Source of the DNA: Planctomycetota bacterium
GTDB lineage: Bacteria; Planctomycetota; B15-G4
DNA length: 64,000 nucleotides
Reading direction: 5' to 3'
Assembly: GCA_021604805.1 (NCBI GenBank)
Contig: BQJR01000003.1
Coordinates: 682,001 to 746,000, forward strand
This document shows, in pieces, positions 16,522-25,873 of the stretch (positions are counted from its first letter, which is position 1; the number at the start of each line of letters is the position of its first letter). The position numbers and the translations under genes were made by a program. The notes under the pieces are model-generated. The model saw only the letters and a program-made list of their open reading frames with translations, searched no databases and was not told the origin of the DNA.

Positions 16522-18191
16522 GGCCTGACCTTCAGTTCGGATTCGAGGTGCGCCGCCAAGCGGATCGAGAGCGCCACGATCGTGTAGGTGGGATTCGCGC
16601 AGCCGCTCGTGGGAAACACCGAGCCGCCGGCGCACCAGAGGTTCGGCACGTCGTGCACGCGAAGATTCGGGTCCACCACCGAGCGTTGCGGGTCGTGCCC
16701 CATGGCGGTGGTGCCGAGGTGATGACTCGCGTCGAGCTGGATCGGGAAGTCGTCGAGCGCGCGCAACTCACTGTGCAGCGAGCCGAATCCTTGCGCCTCG
16801 AGCTCTTCGCCGAGCTGCGCGTGCAGCGCCACGAGGGAGCGACGGTCGAGGGCGGTGGTCTCGTGATGCACGTGCGCACGCGGCGAACCGAAGGCGTCGA
16901 CCTCGGTGCTGCTCAGCGTGACGCGGTTGTCGGGGTGCGGCTCCATCTCCATGAAGTTGCGCAGTCGCACACGACGCACGAGCGGGGCCTTGCGCGCCAA
17001 GCGCGCCAGCACGTAGCGCGTCACGGGCACGATGTCGCGCAACACGAGCCCGATCACGCCGAGCCATCCGAGCAGGCTCTTGCGCTGGTTCTGCAGGTCG
17101 CTGTCGTCGCCGGTTTCCGAGTAGTCACGCAGCGTGACGACGTCGTCCTCGTGCTTCTCTTTCCAGCGCTTGAACAGACCCGAGCTGCTCTTGACCAACA
17201 ACACGAAGGCTTCCACGCCCTGCCGGTCGGACCACGGGAAGAGCGGCTCGAAGCGCACGTAGCTGTTGAGCAGTTGCTGCTCGCGCTGGCGCTCACTGCG
17301 CAGGCGCAGGCCGAGGTAACCGGCGTATCCCTGATGCAGGCACCCGAAGTGCGCTGGCAACTCACGCAGCGGTTCCTTGAGCGTGACGATGCCGTGGTTG
17401 TCCTTGGGGTGGTTCATGAAGCCGCGCCCCACTTGGTCGTGGGCGTTGCCGAGGCCCGCCGCGCAGAGGTCGGTGGAGAGCAACAGCAGCCGCGCATTCT
17501 CGATGCCGCCGGCAGCCAACACGAAGGCGCGCGCACGCAGCTCGCGATCCGTGCCGCGAGAGTTGCGCACCGTCACGCTCGCGATGCGGCGCGTGCCGGG
17601 CTCGGCGTTGAGGCGCAACACGCTGGCGTCGAGCCAGAGGTCGGGACCGTTGTCTTCGCAGACGTGCCCCCATTCCTTGCCGAAGTGCTGCGCTTCGCTC
17701 GCCGCGCGGAAGACCTTCTCGCTGATCTGCTCCCAGCGCAACGCGCGATCGCCGCGCTCGCGCAGGAAATCGAAGGCTGCGCTCTCGAACTCGGCGTAGG
17801 GCGCGAAGCGGTAATGGTCGGACGCCGCGCGCCAGCAGGGCTCGAGTTCGGCGCGCGGGATCGGCCAGCCGTCGCGGGCGGCGGCGAGCCAGGGGCGCGC
17901 CTCGAGGTCGATGTCGTCGAGCGGGCTCGACAAACCGGCCCAGGTGCTCGAGGTGCCACCGAGCACGCGTTCGCGCGAGTAGTCTTTGATCGGCAAGCCG
18001 CTGCTGCTGACCTCGCGCAGCGCGTCGGCGGCGGGCGTGGGGCGACGGCGTCCACTCTCGAGCAACGCGATGCGCAAACCCGAGGCGGCCAGCTCGCGCA
18101 CGAGCGTGATCCCGGCGGGCCCGCTGCCGACCACGCACAGGTCGTAGTCGGGGAACGCGTCTGCGGAGCTCTCGGCGAGGTCGCGGATCAT
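16518..18191 (-). CDS. GMC-family FAD-dependent oxidoreductase
   Basis: A 557-residue flavoprotein. The FAD-binding start is YDLCVVGSGPAGITLVREL with the acidic end LLESG, then RVLGGTSSTWAG, a mid-domain LAAGGIENARLLL, and the C-terminal GMC_oxred_C block with DASHHLGTTAMG (catalytic histidine region) and ANPTYTIVALSIRLA. Family members oxidise alcohols, sugars (glucose, fructose, gluconate) or sterols. No signal peptide or Tat motif is visible, so it is probably cytosolic. It is the first gene of a two-gene operon with the Gfo/Idh-like gene, suggesting paired oxidation and reduction of a sugar or polyol. Confidence 0.88.
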   Translation of the reverse strand: MIRDLAESSADAFPDYDLCVVGSGPAGITLVRELAASGLRIALLESGRRRPTPAADALREVSSSGLPIKDYSRERVLGGTSSTWAGLSSPLDDIDLEARPWLAAARDGWPIPRAELEPCWRAASDHYRFAPYAEFESAAFDFLRERGDRALRWEQISEKVFRAASEAQHFGKEWGHVCEDNGPDLWLDASVLRLNAEPGTRRIASVTVRNSRGTDRELRARAFVLAAGGIENARLLLLSTDLCAAGLGNAHDQVGRGFMNHPKDNHGIVTLKEPLRELPAHFGCLHQGYAGYLGLRLRSERQREQQLLNSYVRFEPLFPWSDRQGVEAFVLLVKSSSGLFKRWKEKHEDDVVTLRDYSETGDDSDLQNQRKSLLGWLGVIGLVLRDIVPVTRYVLARLARKAPLVRRVRLRNFMEMEPHPDNRVTLSSTEVDAFGSPRAHVHHETTALDRRSLVALHAQLGEELEAQGFGSLHSELRALDDFPIQLDASHHLGTTAMGHDPQRSVVDPNLRVHDVPNLWCAGGSVFPTSGCANPTYTIVALSIRLAAHLESELKVRP

Positions 18192-18234
18192 GTGGGCGCA
18201 GCGAGAGACACGGGTCGGGGACCGCGCGATCCTA

Positions 18235-19920
18235 TCAAGGCAGGAAGCTCGAGACGCTGTGCCAGGCGCCGTCCCACCAGAGTTCGTGCCGCTGTGCGCC
18301 GTCGACCTCGCGGAGGCGATCGGGGATCGCGGCGGTGCGCAGCACGAGGCGCAGTGCGCGGCGCGGCGCGACGTCGAGATCGGGTTCGCTGCTGAACAGT
18401 CCGGCCAACACCGACGCGCGCCCGAGGGCGTCGGCAGCCACTTGGTGCGAGCGCACGCCGCTGTTCAGCATGCTGATGCTGCCCGAGATCTTCGGGCCAC
18501 CCTGAACGAGGAAGGTGTCCACGAGCGCCTCGAGATCCGAACGCCGAGTCAGCGACTCGCGCAGCGCCGGCCCCATCGGCGCGAGGGTCGCGAGTTTCGC
18601 AGGCTCGAGCGCCCCTTGCGGATCCTGCAGATCGACGAGCGCGGCCACGGGATTCCAAGGCAGCGCGGCGAGCGCCTCCGTCGGTTGCCACTCGATCCAC
18701 GGCAGCAAGCTCTCGGCGAGCGCGCCGCTGGGGTCGAGTTGCGCGAGCGCCAAGAGCAGCCGCGCGTCGGGCCAGTGCATGTCATCGGCAAGCCGCTCGA
18801 GCAGGGCCGTCTGTTCGCCGTCGAGCTGCGCGATCTTGGCGACGACCAAGGGGTCGCTGCGCAGGCGTTGCAGCAACTCGTCACGGCGCCGCGAGCGCGC
18901 GTGGCTGAGCGCGGGCACGCGTTCGCGCAGGAACTCGGCCTCGCGCGGGAGCACTTGACGCGCGCGGATCGCGAGCTGCTCGTGGAAGCGGCCGAACACG
19001 AGCGTCTCGCCACCGTGCGCGGCGGTGGCGTCGCGGAGGGCCTCGCGTTCGTCGGCGGAGATCAGCGCGTCGTCTTCGGGGACTGCGAGGAACAGCGGCG
19101 CCCGGGTGCGCGCGACTTCGGCTTGCAGGTCGGCGCTGCCCACGTCGGCATAGAACCAATCCGCGAGCGTGGCGACGAAGCCGTTGAAGGCCATGCGCGC
19201 GAAGTGCTTCACCACGGTTTCGCCGCGCACCGGCGCCGCCAGCGAGATCGCGGCGGGCTGCACGCCATCGGCGAGCAAGCGCGCCACGGCGAGCGTGCCG
19301 AGCGACACGCCGCGCAGGATCACGCGTTGCGGATCACCGTCGGCGCGGCGCAGAGCTTCGGCGTAGATCGCGTGCGCATCGCGCGCGAGGTTCTCCGGCG
19401 AACGCTCACCCGTGGACGCACCCACCCCGGCGTAGTCGAGCGCCAACACCGCGCAGCCCGCGCGTCGGAACTGCAGCAGCATCCCGTGTGCCAGCCCGAG
19501 GTCGCTCAGGTCGCCGAGCTCCTCGGCCTCGAGTCGCAAGGGCATGATCCGCGACGAGACGACCGCGGGCCCGAGACGCGCCTCGGCCTGCAGCCAACCC
19601 TCCTCGTCGAGCACGAGCGACGCGTCGACAGCTGCGCCCCAGGTGATCGACTCGAACATCGCCGGGAAGTGCACCACGATCGGCGCGTTGTCTCCGGCGG
19701 GCACGAACACGCCGCGCAAGACAGCGCTGTCCTGGACCGCGAGCTCGACGAGCTCGGTGCCAGGCGGGAAATCGATCGTGCGCAGTTTCTTGTGCCCGGC
19801 CTCCACGATGGCCGCCGGCGTGAAGCAACCGTGCAGCAGCAGCGCCACGAGCAACACCGCGAGGGCGCCGCGCGGCCCCCAAACCAGCGATCGTCGCGTG
19901 CCGCGCTTGTCCCCGATCAT
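18235..19920 (-). CDS. Alpha/beta-hydrolase lipoprotein
   Basis: A 561-residue protein beginning at the ATG at 19920 with a lipoprotein-type signal: basic start, hydrophobic run LAVLLVALLLHG and a lipobox-like LLHGC. The mature protein is an alpha/beta hydrolase. The oxyanion region is followed by VLALDYAGVGAS, the nucleophile elbow RGVSLGTLAVA (Ser) and the late acid region FLAVPEDDALIS; the histidine is probably in FGRFHEQL. A long C-terminal region (after ~330) is helical and not recognised. Substrate unknown; esterase or peptidase S9-like action at the envelope is plausible. It is divergent from the spondin gene. Confidence 0.8.
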   Translation of the reverse strand: MIGDKRGTRRSLVWGPRGALAVLLVALLLHGCFTPAAIVEAGHKKLRTIDFPPGTELVELAVQDSAVLRGVFVPAGDNAPIVVHFPAMFESITWGAAVDASLVLDEEGWLQAEARLGPAVVSSRIMPLRLEAEELGDLSDLGLAHGMLLQFRRAGCAVLALDYAGVGASTGERSPENLARDAHAIYAEALRRADGDPQRVILRGVSLGTLAVARLLADGVQPAAISLAAPVRGETVVKHFARMAFNGFVATLADWFYADVGSADLQAEVARTRAPLFLAVPEDDALISADEREALRDATAAHGGETLVFGRFHEQLAIRARQVLPREAEFLRERVPALSHARSRRRDELLQRLRSDPLVVAKIAQLDGEQTALLERLADDMHWPDARLLLALAQLDPSGALAESLLPWIEWQPTEALAALPWNPVAALVDLQDPQGALEPAKLATLAPMGPALRESLTRRSDLEALVDTFLVQGGPKISGSISMLNSGVRSHQVAADALGRASVLAGLFSSEPDLDVAPRRALRLVLRTAAIPDRLREVDGAQRHELWWDGAWHSVSSFLP

Positions 19921-20163
19921 GCCGCCGTTCTCCGTTGCGCCCCTGCCCGCTCGCGAAGCGCTGAGCATAGCGGAGCGGGCGCGTCCCCGGGGGCGCAAGC
20001 TGCGTGTAAGATCGACGCGGCAACGGACACGGATTCGGTGCAAGAGATTCACGCGGCCTTTCCATTCCACGCGCACAACCCCGCGCGCTCGCCACCCGAA
20101 AGGCGGAACGCGTGCTCACCCGGCGCCCCGCGCCACGCCCACTCCCCGAGCTCTGAGCCCGAC

Positions 20164-21204
20164 ATGTCCCCCACCGTTCGTGATGTCCTCTGCAGCCTCA
20201 CAGCACTCGCGCTGCTTGCCACACCTGCGCTGAGCGACGACACCCCCACGGCCAGCGCCACCTACCAACTCACGTTCCAGGCGCAGTGGAACGCCACGAA
20301 TCATCCCGACGACTTCCCCCTCAGCGCACACTTCTCGTCGCTCATCGGCGCCACGCACGACAGCAGCTTCGTGCTCTGGGACGCGGGCGGCATCGCCAGC
20401 CCCGGCATGGAGAGCATGGCCGAAGCTGGGGCCACCGGCACGCTGTCCGCAGAGATCAACGCGCAACTCGGTGCTGGCGGCGTGGGGGCACAAGTCAACG
20501 GCCCGGCGCTCTTCGGCATCAACAACTCGGTGAGCACCACGCTCACGGTCGACCTCGCGCACCCGCTCGTGAGCGTCGTGACCATGGTGGCGCCGAGCCC
20601 CGACTGGTTCGTGGGCGTGCACGGTCTGTCGCTGATGGAGAACGGCAACTGGGTCGCGGAGACGACCGTCGAGCTGCTGGCCTACGACTCCGGCACCGAC
20701 AGTGGCGCGAGCTTCGCGTCGCCCAACGCCGACGTGACGCCGCACCAACCCATCGCGCTGCAGAGCGGCAACTTCCCGCTGGGCAACTTGATCCCGCTCG
20801 GAACGTTCACCTTCACGCGCACCGACCTGCCCGAGAGCTGGAGCGATCTCGGCGGCGGTTTGGCCGGCAACCTCGGCCTGCCCGTGATGACGGGTACGGG
20901 CGCGCTGCTCACGGGCGAAGTCACCGCCATCGAGCTGAACAACGTGCCGCCCTCCACGATCGCGCCGGTGGTCGTGGGGCTCTCGCTGCTGAATGCGCCC
21001 TTCAAGCAGGGCGTGCTGGTGCCGGCGCCTGACCAGATCTTCTTCCAGGTCAGCACGGGGCCGACGGGCTCGCAGATGATCGCCACGCTCTGGCCCGCTG
21101 GTGTCCCAGCCGGCGTGCTCATCGCGATGCAATGGTGGATCCAGGACTCGACCGGCCCCGCCGGCTGGACCGCGAGCAACGCCGTATGCACGGTGACGCT
21201 CTGA
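20164..21204 (+). CDS. Secreted spondin-N-domain protein
   Basis: A 346-residue exported protein. The signal peptide is LCSLTALALLATPALSDD. The next ~190 residues match the spondin N-terminal domain pattern: YQLTFQAQWNATNHPDDFP, AHFSSLIGATHDSSFVLW, ASPGMESMAEAG, then SVVTMVAPSPDWFVGVHGL and LLAYDSGTDSGASF. The domain is best known from animal extracellular-matrix proteins, with bacterial members in exported proteins. The C-terminal ~120 residues are beta-rich and not recognised. Start at ATG 20164 is set by the signal peptide. A TAAGAT (-10-like) lies at 20007-20012. Probably a surface or matrix protein. Confidence 0.85.
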   Translation: MSPTVRDVLCSLTALALLATPALSDDTPTASATYQLTFQAQWNATNHPDDFPLSAHFSSLIGATHDSSFVLWDAGGIASPGMESMAEAGATGTLSAEINAQLGAGGVGAQVNGPALFGINNSVSTTLTVDLAHPLVSVVTMVAPSPDWFVGVHGLSLMENGNWVAETTVELLAYDSGTDSGASFASPNADVTPHQPIALQSGNFPLGNLIPLGTFTFTRTDLPESWSDLGGGLAGNLGLPVMTGTGALLTGEVTAIELNNVPPSTIAPVVVGLSLLNAPFKQGVLVPAPDQIFFQVSTGPTGSQMIATLWPAGVPAGVLIAMQWWIQDSTGPAGWTASNAVCTVTL

Positions 21205-21375
21205 GGCGCGCCAACTGGGTTGCGCGCGCGCGGCGTGGCGCTCGCGAGCCCGCGAGCTCCCCGACCGCGCCGCCGTTGTGGACTCGAGCCTCCGGCGGAA
21301 GCGGCGCGTGCGCGGCCGACGACACTGGACCGCGTTGCGGCGCGCAGCCACGATGGGCCGCCCGCGGAACCGCCG

Positions 21376-21819
21376 ATGACGTCCGACCAAGCTCCCACTC
21401 CACTGCGCCCGTTGCTGCTCGCAGCCGGTTGGTTGTGCGTGGTGCTCGGCACGGCGGGCACGATGTTGCCGCTGCTGCCGACCACGCCGTTCTTGTTGCT
21501 CGCGGCGGCCTGCTTCGCGCGCAGCTCTCCGAGGGTGCACCAGTGGTTGCGTGATCACCGCGCGCTCGGTCCGTTCCTGCGCGCGTGGGAGGAACGCCGC
21601 GCACTGCCACCGGGCGCCAAGCTGCCCGCGCTGCTCGTCGTGCTCGTGACCTTCGGGATCTCGATCACTTGGGCCACGCAGATCGTGTGGGTGCGCGGCC
21701 TGCTGGCGCTGATCGGGCTCACGCTCTTCGTGTTCTTGGTGCGCTTGCCGGTGATGCCCTCTGCGTCGCAGCGCAGGGAGCTCGACGCCTCCGCCGAGTC
21801 GTCGCCGGGAGAGAGCTGA
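21376..21819 (+). CDS. DUF454 (YbaN-like) inner-membrane protein
   Basis: A 147-residue membrane protein. The first hydrophobic pair contains GWLCVVLGTAGTMLPLLPTT and PFLLLAAACFARSS, the hallmark of DUF454/YbaN. It is followed by RVHQWLRDHRALGPFLRAWEE and two further hydrophobic segments. Function in the family is unknown. The ATG at 21376 gives the normal family length; the frame is open upstream to 21220 without homology-like sequence. Single gene, convergent with the trio below. Confidence 0.85.
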   Translation: MTSDQAPTPLRPLLLAAGWLCVVLGTAGTMLPLLPTTPFLLLAAACFARSSPRVHQWLRDHRALGPFLRAWEERRALPPGAKLPALLVVLVTFGISITWATQIVWVRGLLALIGLTLFVFLVRLPVMPSASQRRELDASAESSPGES

Positions 21820-21828
21820 GCGCTTCGC

Positions 21829-22104
21829 TCAGGCGAGCAGGCTGCTCCAGCGCAGAGCACGGACGGCCGCGCCGCCGCCGCGTCGCAGGGCGGGGCCCGC
21901 GTGTCGCGCGCCCAACTTGCCGAGCAGCGCGCCCGCCGTCGCCGCGAGAGCGCAGGCCGTCACGGGATGTCGCGTGGCACCCAGCTCCACGAGCGCGCGG
22001 TCGCCACGATCCAGCAGCGCGCGCGCGTCGGCACGCAGATCGTTGCGCGCTGCTGCGGCGCAGGCGCTGAGTTGCTGCTCTTCGGAACCTCGGAACAGGC
22101 TCAT
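21829..22104 (-). CDS. Small hypothetical protein, third gene of a YqjD/YqjE-like operon
   Basis: A 91-residue Ala-rich protein with a charged helical start (SEEQQLSACAAAARNDLRAD) and a weakly hydrophobic segment (VTACALAATAGALLGKLGA). No family recognised, but its place after a DUF883-like and a DUF1469-like gene is that of YqjK in the enterobacterial yqjD-yqjE-yqjK cluster. ATG at 22104 overlaps the preceding stop (ATGA). Its codon usage fits a real gene. Confidence 0.6.
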   Translation of the reverse strand: MSLFRGSEEQQLSACAAAARNDLRADARALLDRGDRALVELGATRHPVTACALAATAGALLGKLGARHAGPALRRGGGAAVRALRWSSLLA

Positions 22105-22580
22105 TGCGCGTCCTCACGTTCGCTGAGTTCCTGCGCGCGGCTCACGCGTTTCTGCGCGCGTCGAGCCCGGGCCACACGCAACACGAGCAAGGCCGACGCC
22201 GGCAGCAGCAGCCCGGCGAGCAGAGGACCGGCCCACTCCGGCCCGCCGACGAGCGCGCCGAGCGCCCCCGCCACGCCGCGCGCCAACTGCACGCCCGCCA
22301 TGCCCAGAGCCGCCAAGCCGATCAACACGAGCAGCGCCAGGCCAGCCCAACGCGTGAGCTTGCGGTCGATGCGCGCGCGCAGTCGCAGCGATTCCACCTC
22401 GATCACGCGCGACGCGTCGGCACCGAGCTGCTCGATCGCGGCGCGCAGATCGCTCGCTGCGGGCGCCGCAGCCTCGCTGGCTGCAGCGCCCGGCGCGCCT
22501 GGACTGGGCGTGGCAGCCTCACGCGGCAACGCTTCGTCGACCAGGGTTGCGGCGGCGCTGTTCACGAGCGACGCGACCAC
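22101..22580 (-). CDS. DUF1469/phage-holin-superfamily III (YqjE-like) membrane protein
   Basis: A 159-residue protein with an Ala/Pro-rich start, a charged helix (DLRAAIEQLGADASRVIEVE, then a basic LRLRARIDRKL) and two hydrophobic segments (GLALLVLIGLAALGMAGVQL and AGPLLAGLLLPASALLVLR) before a basic tail. This layout matches YqjE/holin-superfamily-III proteins that sit beside DUF883 proteins. GTG start at 22580 lies inside the end of the DUF883-like gene (19-bp overlap). Probably an inner-membrane stress protein; the exact role is unknown. Confidence 0.7.
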   Translation of the reverse strand: MVASLVNSAAATLVDEALPREAATPSPGAPGAAASEAAAPAASDLRAAIEQLGADASRVIEVESLRLRARIDRKLTRWAGLALLVLIGLAALGMAGVQLARGVAGALGALVGGPEWAGPLLAGLLLPASALLVLRVARARRAQKRVSRAQELSEREDAQ

Positions 22581-22855
22581 AAGATGCCGAGGAGCGTGCC
22601 CACGCCCGCAGCGATGGCGAGCCCGCGCAGCGGACGATCGCGCACACGTTCGGCGAGCGCTTCGCTGGCGTCGTCGACCTTCTCACGGGCGTTGCCGGCG
22701 GTGTTCAGCGCGCCTTGCTTGAGTTCGTCGGCGCGCTCAGCGAGGACATCGCGAGCGAGGCGTCCGAGTTCCACCAAGTCACCGGCGACCGTGCCGGCTT
22801 GGTCCTTCAGGTCTGCGGCGCTGGTCTTGTTGTCGACGGCCGATTTCGTACCCAT
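22562..22855 (-). CDS. DUF883 (ElaB/YqjD-like) membrane-anchored protein
   Basis: A 97-residue protein with a long amphipathic helix (KDQAGTVAGDLVELGRLARD, then ALNTAGNAREKVDDASEALA) and a C-terminal membrane anchor after a basic RVRDRPLRG, ending GVGTLLGILWSRRS. This is the ElaB/YqjD/DUF883 plan, proteins of the inner membrane that bind ribosomes in stationary phase in E. coli. The ATG at 22855 has an excellent AAGGAGGA ribosome site; first gene of the trio. Confidence 0.85.
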   Translation of the reverse strand: MGTKSAVDNKTSAADLKDQAGTVAGDLVELGRLARDVLAERADELKQGALNTAGNAREKVDDASEALAERVRDRPLRGLAIAAGVGTLLGILWSRRS

Positions 22856-23032
22856 GTTGCGGTCCTCCTTGCTGTGGCTGCGTGAACGCGCGACCGGGCG
22901 TTCCGGCGCGCGGAGCCTCGGGCCGCAATCGATGACCGCGGTGGCTCCTGCAGACAACACGGCAAGTGGCGTGCCAACGTGCAGCCCCGGCCATCACGCC
23001 GCGGCAGCCCTCCCTGCACGCGCGCGAGCGAG

Positions 23033-25873
23033 TCAGGCAGACGCGTTTGTAGAAAGGTCGGTGTCGCCGGGGCGCGGACCGCTCACGTGGTAGTCGCTGC
23101 CGGGATAGGCCGTGGACGCATCCTTCGCGACCCCCACGCGCTCGACCTTCGCGGCGCAGACCTTGTACTCGGCGGTGCCGGTGACAGGATCGCCCGCGTC
23201 GTTGGTGAGCAAGTTCGCGCGCGCTTCGGCGAAGTGCAGCGGCATCCACAAGCAGCCCTTGCGCACCTGACGCGACACCATGGCGTGCGCTTCGATCGCA
23301 CCACGACGCGTGCTCACGCGCACGGTGTCGCCGTGATCGATGCCGCGCATCTTGGCGTCGCGCGGATGGATCTCCACGAAGGCGCGGTCTTGTTTGGCGT
23401 GCAATCCGGTTTCGCGACGCGTCTGGGTGGCGGCGTTGTAGTGGTAGAGCGTGCGGCCCGTGGAGAGCAGCAACTCGTAGTGCTCGTCGGCCAGTTCCAT
23501 GGGCGGTCGGTAGTCCACCGGCTGGAACAGGCCCTTGCCGCGCAGCACGCCGCCTTCGTGCAGGTAGGTCGTGCCGGGGTGGTCGGGCGTGGGACAGGGC
23601 CACTGCAGGCCGGTCTTGCCCTCGTGACTCTCGGCGTCGATGCGCGCGTGCGACATACCGGCGAACTTGGGCGCGTCGCGCACCATTTCGTCGTAGACCT
23701 GCGCGGTGTTCTCGAAGCGCCAGTCGGCGCCGCAAGCCTTGGCGAGATCGCAGAGGATCTCCCAGTCGGCGCGCGCACCGGCCGGCGGCTCCACGCCTTT
23801 GCGCACGCGCTGCACGCGACGCTCGCTGTTGGCGAAGGTGCCTTCCTTCTCGGCGAAGACGGCGGCGGGGAAGACCACGTCGGCGAAGCGGGTCGTCTCG
23901 TTCAGGAAGGGTTCCTGCACGACCATGAACTCGATGTTGTTGAGCGCCTCTTCGAGCTTCGACACGTTCGGCTCGCTGAGCACGATGTCCTCGCCCATCA
24001 CGAACACGCCTTTGATGGTCTTGCCCATGGTCTTCATCATCTCGTTGAGATTCAGACCGGGCTTGTCGTCGAGCTTCACGCCCCAGCTCTTCTCGTACTT
24101 GGCGTGCACTTCGGGATCGTCGACGCGCTGGTAGCCGGGCAGGAAGATCGGCGTGGCACCGGCGTCGTTGGCGCCTTGCACGTTGTTCTGTCCGCGCAAC
24201 GGGTTCATCCCCGAGGACGGCTTGCCGAGGTGGCCGGTCATGAGCACGAGGTTGGCGAGCGCGTACACGTTGTCAGTGCCGTGACTGTGCTCGGTGATGC
24301 CGAGCGTGTAGTAGATGCCGGCCTTCTCGGTCGTGGCGTACTTGCGCGCCGTCCAGCGGATGTCCTCGGCCGACACGCCGCAGACCTTCTCGGCTTCTTC
24401 GGGCGTGTACTTGGCCACGGCGTCGCGCACGGCCTCGTAGCCTTCGGTGTGCGTGTCGATGAAGGTCTGGTCCACGAGACCTTCTTCGATGATCACGTGG
24501 GCCATCGCGTTGAGCAGCCACACGTCGCTGCCGAGCTTCAGTTGCAGGTGTTTCTCGGCGATCGTGCTCATCCAGATCGCGCGCGGGTCGGCCACGACCA
24601 TGGTGGCGCCGCGCTTCACGGCGCGCTTCATCTCCATGGCGATGATCGGGTGGGCTTCGCTGGTGTTGCTGCCGATCACGAACAGGAAGTCCGCGTCACG
24701 GATCTCCCCGATCGAGTTCGTCATCGCGCCGGCGCCAAAGGTTGTGACCAGACCGGCCACGGTAGGAGCGTGTCAGGTTGCTGCACATTGGTGCACGTTG
24801 TTCGTGCCCAATGCGGCGCGGCTGATCTTTTGGACGAGGTAGTTTTCCTCCATGGTGCAGCGTGAGCTGCTCACGAAGGCGAGCGCGTCGGCACCGTGTC
24901 GGTCGCGCACGCCCATCAAGCCTTCGGCGGCCACGCGCAATGCTTCTTCCCACGAGGCTTGGTGCAGCTCGCCGTCGTCGCCGCGGATGAGCGGCGTGGT
25001 CAAGCGGTCTTCGTGGTGGATGAACTCGTAAGCGAAGCGGCCCTTCACGCACAGGTTGCCGTCGTTGGTGGTCGTGCCGGGTTCGGGGCTCGTGACTTTC
25101 ACTACGCGCCCGCGACCGTCGTGACCTTCGGGGTCGACGTTCAGGTCGAGCTGGCACCCGACGCCGCAGAAGTTGCACGTGGTGCGCACCTTCGTGAGCT
25201 CGCGCTCCTTCTTGAGCCCGTGCGTGAGCGGCAACTTCTCGGCCATGGCGCCCGTGGGGCAGGTGTCGATGCAGCCGCCGCACATCTCGCAGGTGGTGTC
25301 CATCAAGGACAAGTTGTCCACGGTGGTGATCGTGGTCTCGCTGCCGCGACCGGCCAGCGTGATCGCCGTCACGCCCTCGACTTCATCGCAGTAGCGCGTG
25401 CAGCGCGCGCACGAGATGCACAGCTCGGGGTCGAAGTCGATGTACGGGTTGCGGTCGCCGTGGCGCGCGGCGCGCTTGTTGTCGAGCGTGCCCCAGTCGG
25501 TGGGCGCCGCGTAGCGCTCGGCCATGTCGAGCAGTTCATTGGGCGGCCCGCGCTCGGCCTCGTCGCGCGAGAAGGGGTGGTCGGTGAGGTACAGGCCGAG
25601 CAGCGTCTTGCGGTGACGCTCGACGCGCTCGCTCTCGGCGGTGATCTCGTCGCCCTCGCCGCACTTGGTGGCGCAGGCCGGCATCAACCGACGCTGACCG
25701 CTGACCTCCACGAGACAGGTGCGGCAGGCGCCAGCGGGATCGAGGCGCGGGTCGTGGCAGAGGGTGGGGATCTCCACGCCTTCGCGCTTGGCCACGTCGA
25801 GGATGGTCTCGCCGGGGGTGAAGGGCACTTGGCGGCCCTGCAAGGTCACGGTGCTGCGCGCGATCATCGACAC
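23033..25873 (-). CDS. fdhA: NAD-dependent formate dehydrogenase catalytic subunit, selenocysteine-containing
   Basis: A 946-residue molybdopterin formate dehydrogenase, read through an in-frame UGA at 24773-24775 (residue 367). N-terminal NuoG-like part: 2Fe-2S cysteines C39, C50, C53, C67; then CISCARCTRYC and CEMCGGCIDTC ferredoxin clusters. The catalytic part begins CNFCGVGC (4Fe-4S). The active site reads NNVHQCAAT-U-HAPTVAGL, matching CARxUHxPSVAGL of known Sec-FDHs, and GAGAMTNS follows in the same frame. The C-terminal molybdopterin-binding domain (TGRTLYHYNAATQTRR, then WMPLHFAEARAN) is intact. It oxidises formate to CO2 and passes electrons to the NuoEF-like subunit upstream. Automatic gene callers will split it at 24773/24760. 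Confidence 0.93.
24744..24760 (-). promoter_or_regulatory. Bacterial SECIS-like hairpin
   Basis: On the coding (minus) strand, GTGGCCGGTCTGGTCAC folds into a 6-bp stem (GUGGCC pairing with GGUCAC, one G-U) closed by the loop GGUCU, the SelB-binding loop type of E. coli fdhF. The loop starts 18 nt after the UGA, the spacing I recall for fdhF. It would bring SelB, GTP and Sec-tRNA to the UGA. Confidence 0.8.
24773..24775 (-). other. UGA selenocysteine codon (residue 367 of FdhA)
   Basis: TGA on the minus strand, flanked in the same frame by the conserved CAAT and HAPTVAGL. The four codons before the next possible start (H, A, P, T) encode family-conserved residues, so the frame does not end here. 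Confidence 0.88.

Noticed and set aside
18190..20163. Long upstream extension of the spondin gene frame
   Set aside because: It runs opposite the alpha/beta-hydrolase gene and the signal peptide places the real start at 20164.
24761..24775. The TGA in fdhA as a nonsense mutation or sequencing error
   Set aside because: The codon is at the selenocysteine position, a SECIS-like hairpin follows at the correct spacing, and selD is in the window.
22979..24865. Long open frame on the plus strand opposite the formate dehydrogenase gene
   Set aside because: It is an antisense shadow of a well-matched gene, caused by GC-biased codons; its translation has no recognisable domain and it has no sensible start.
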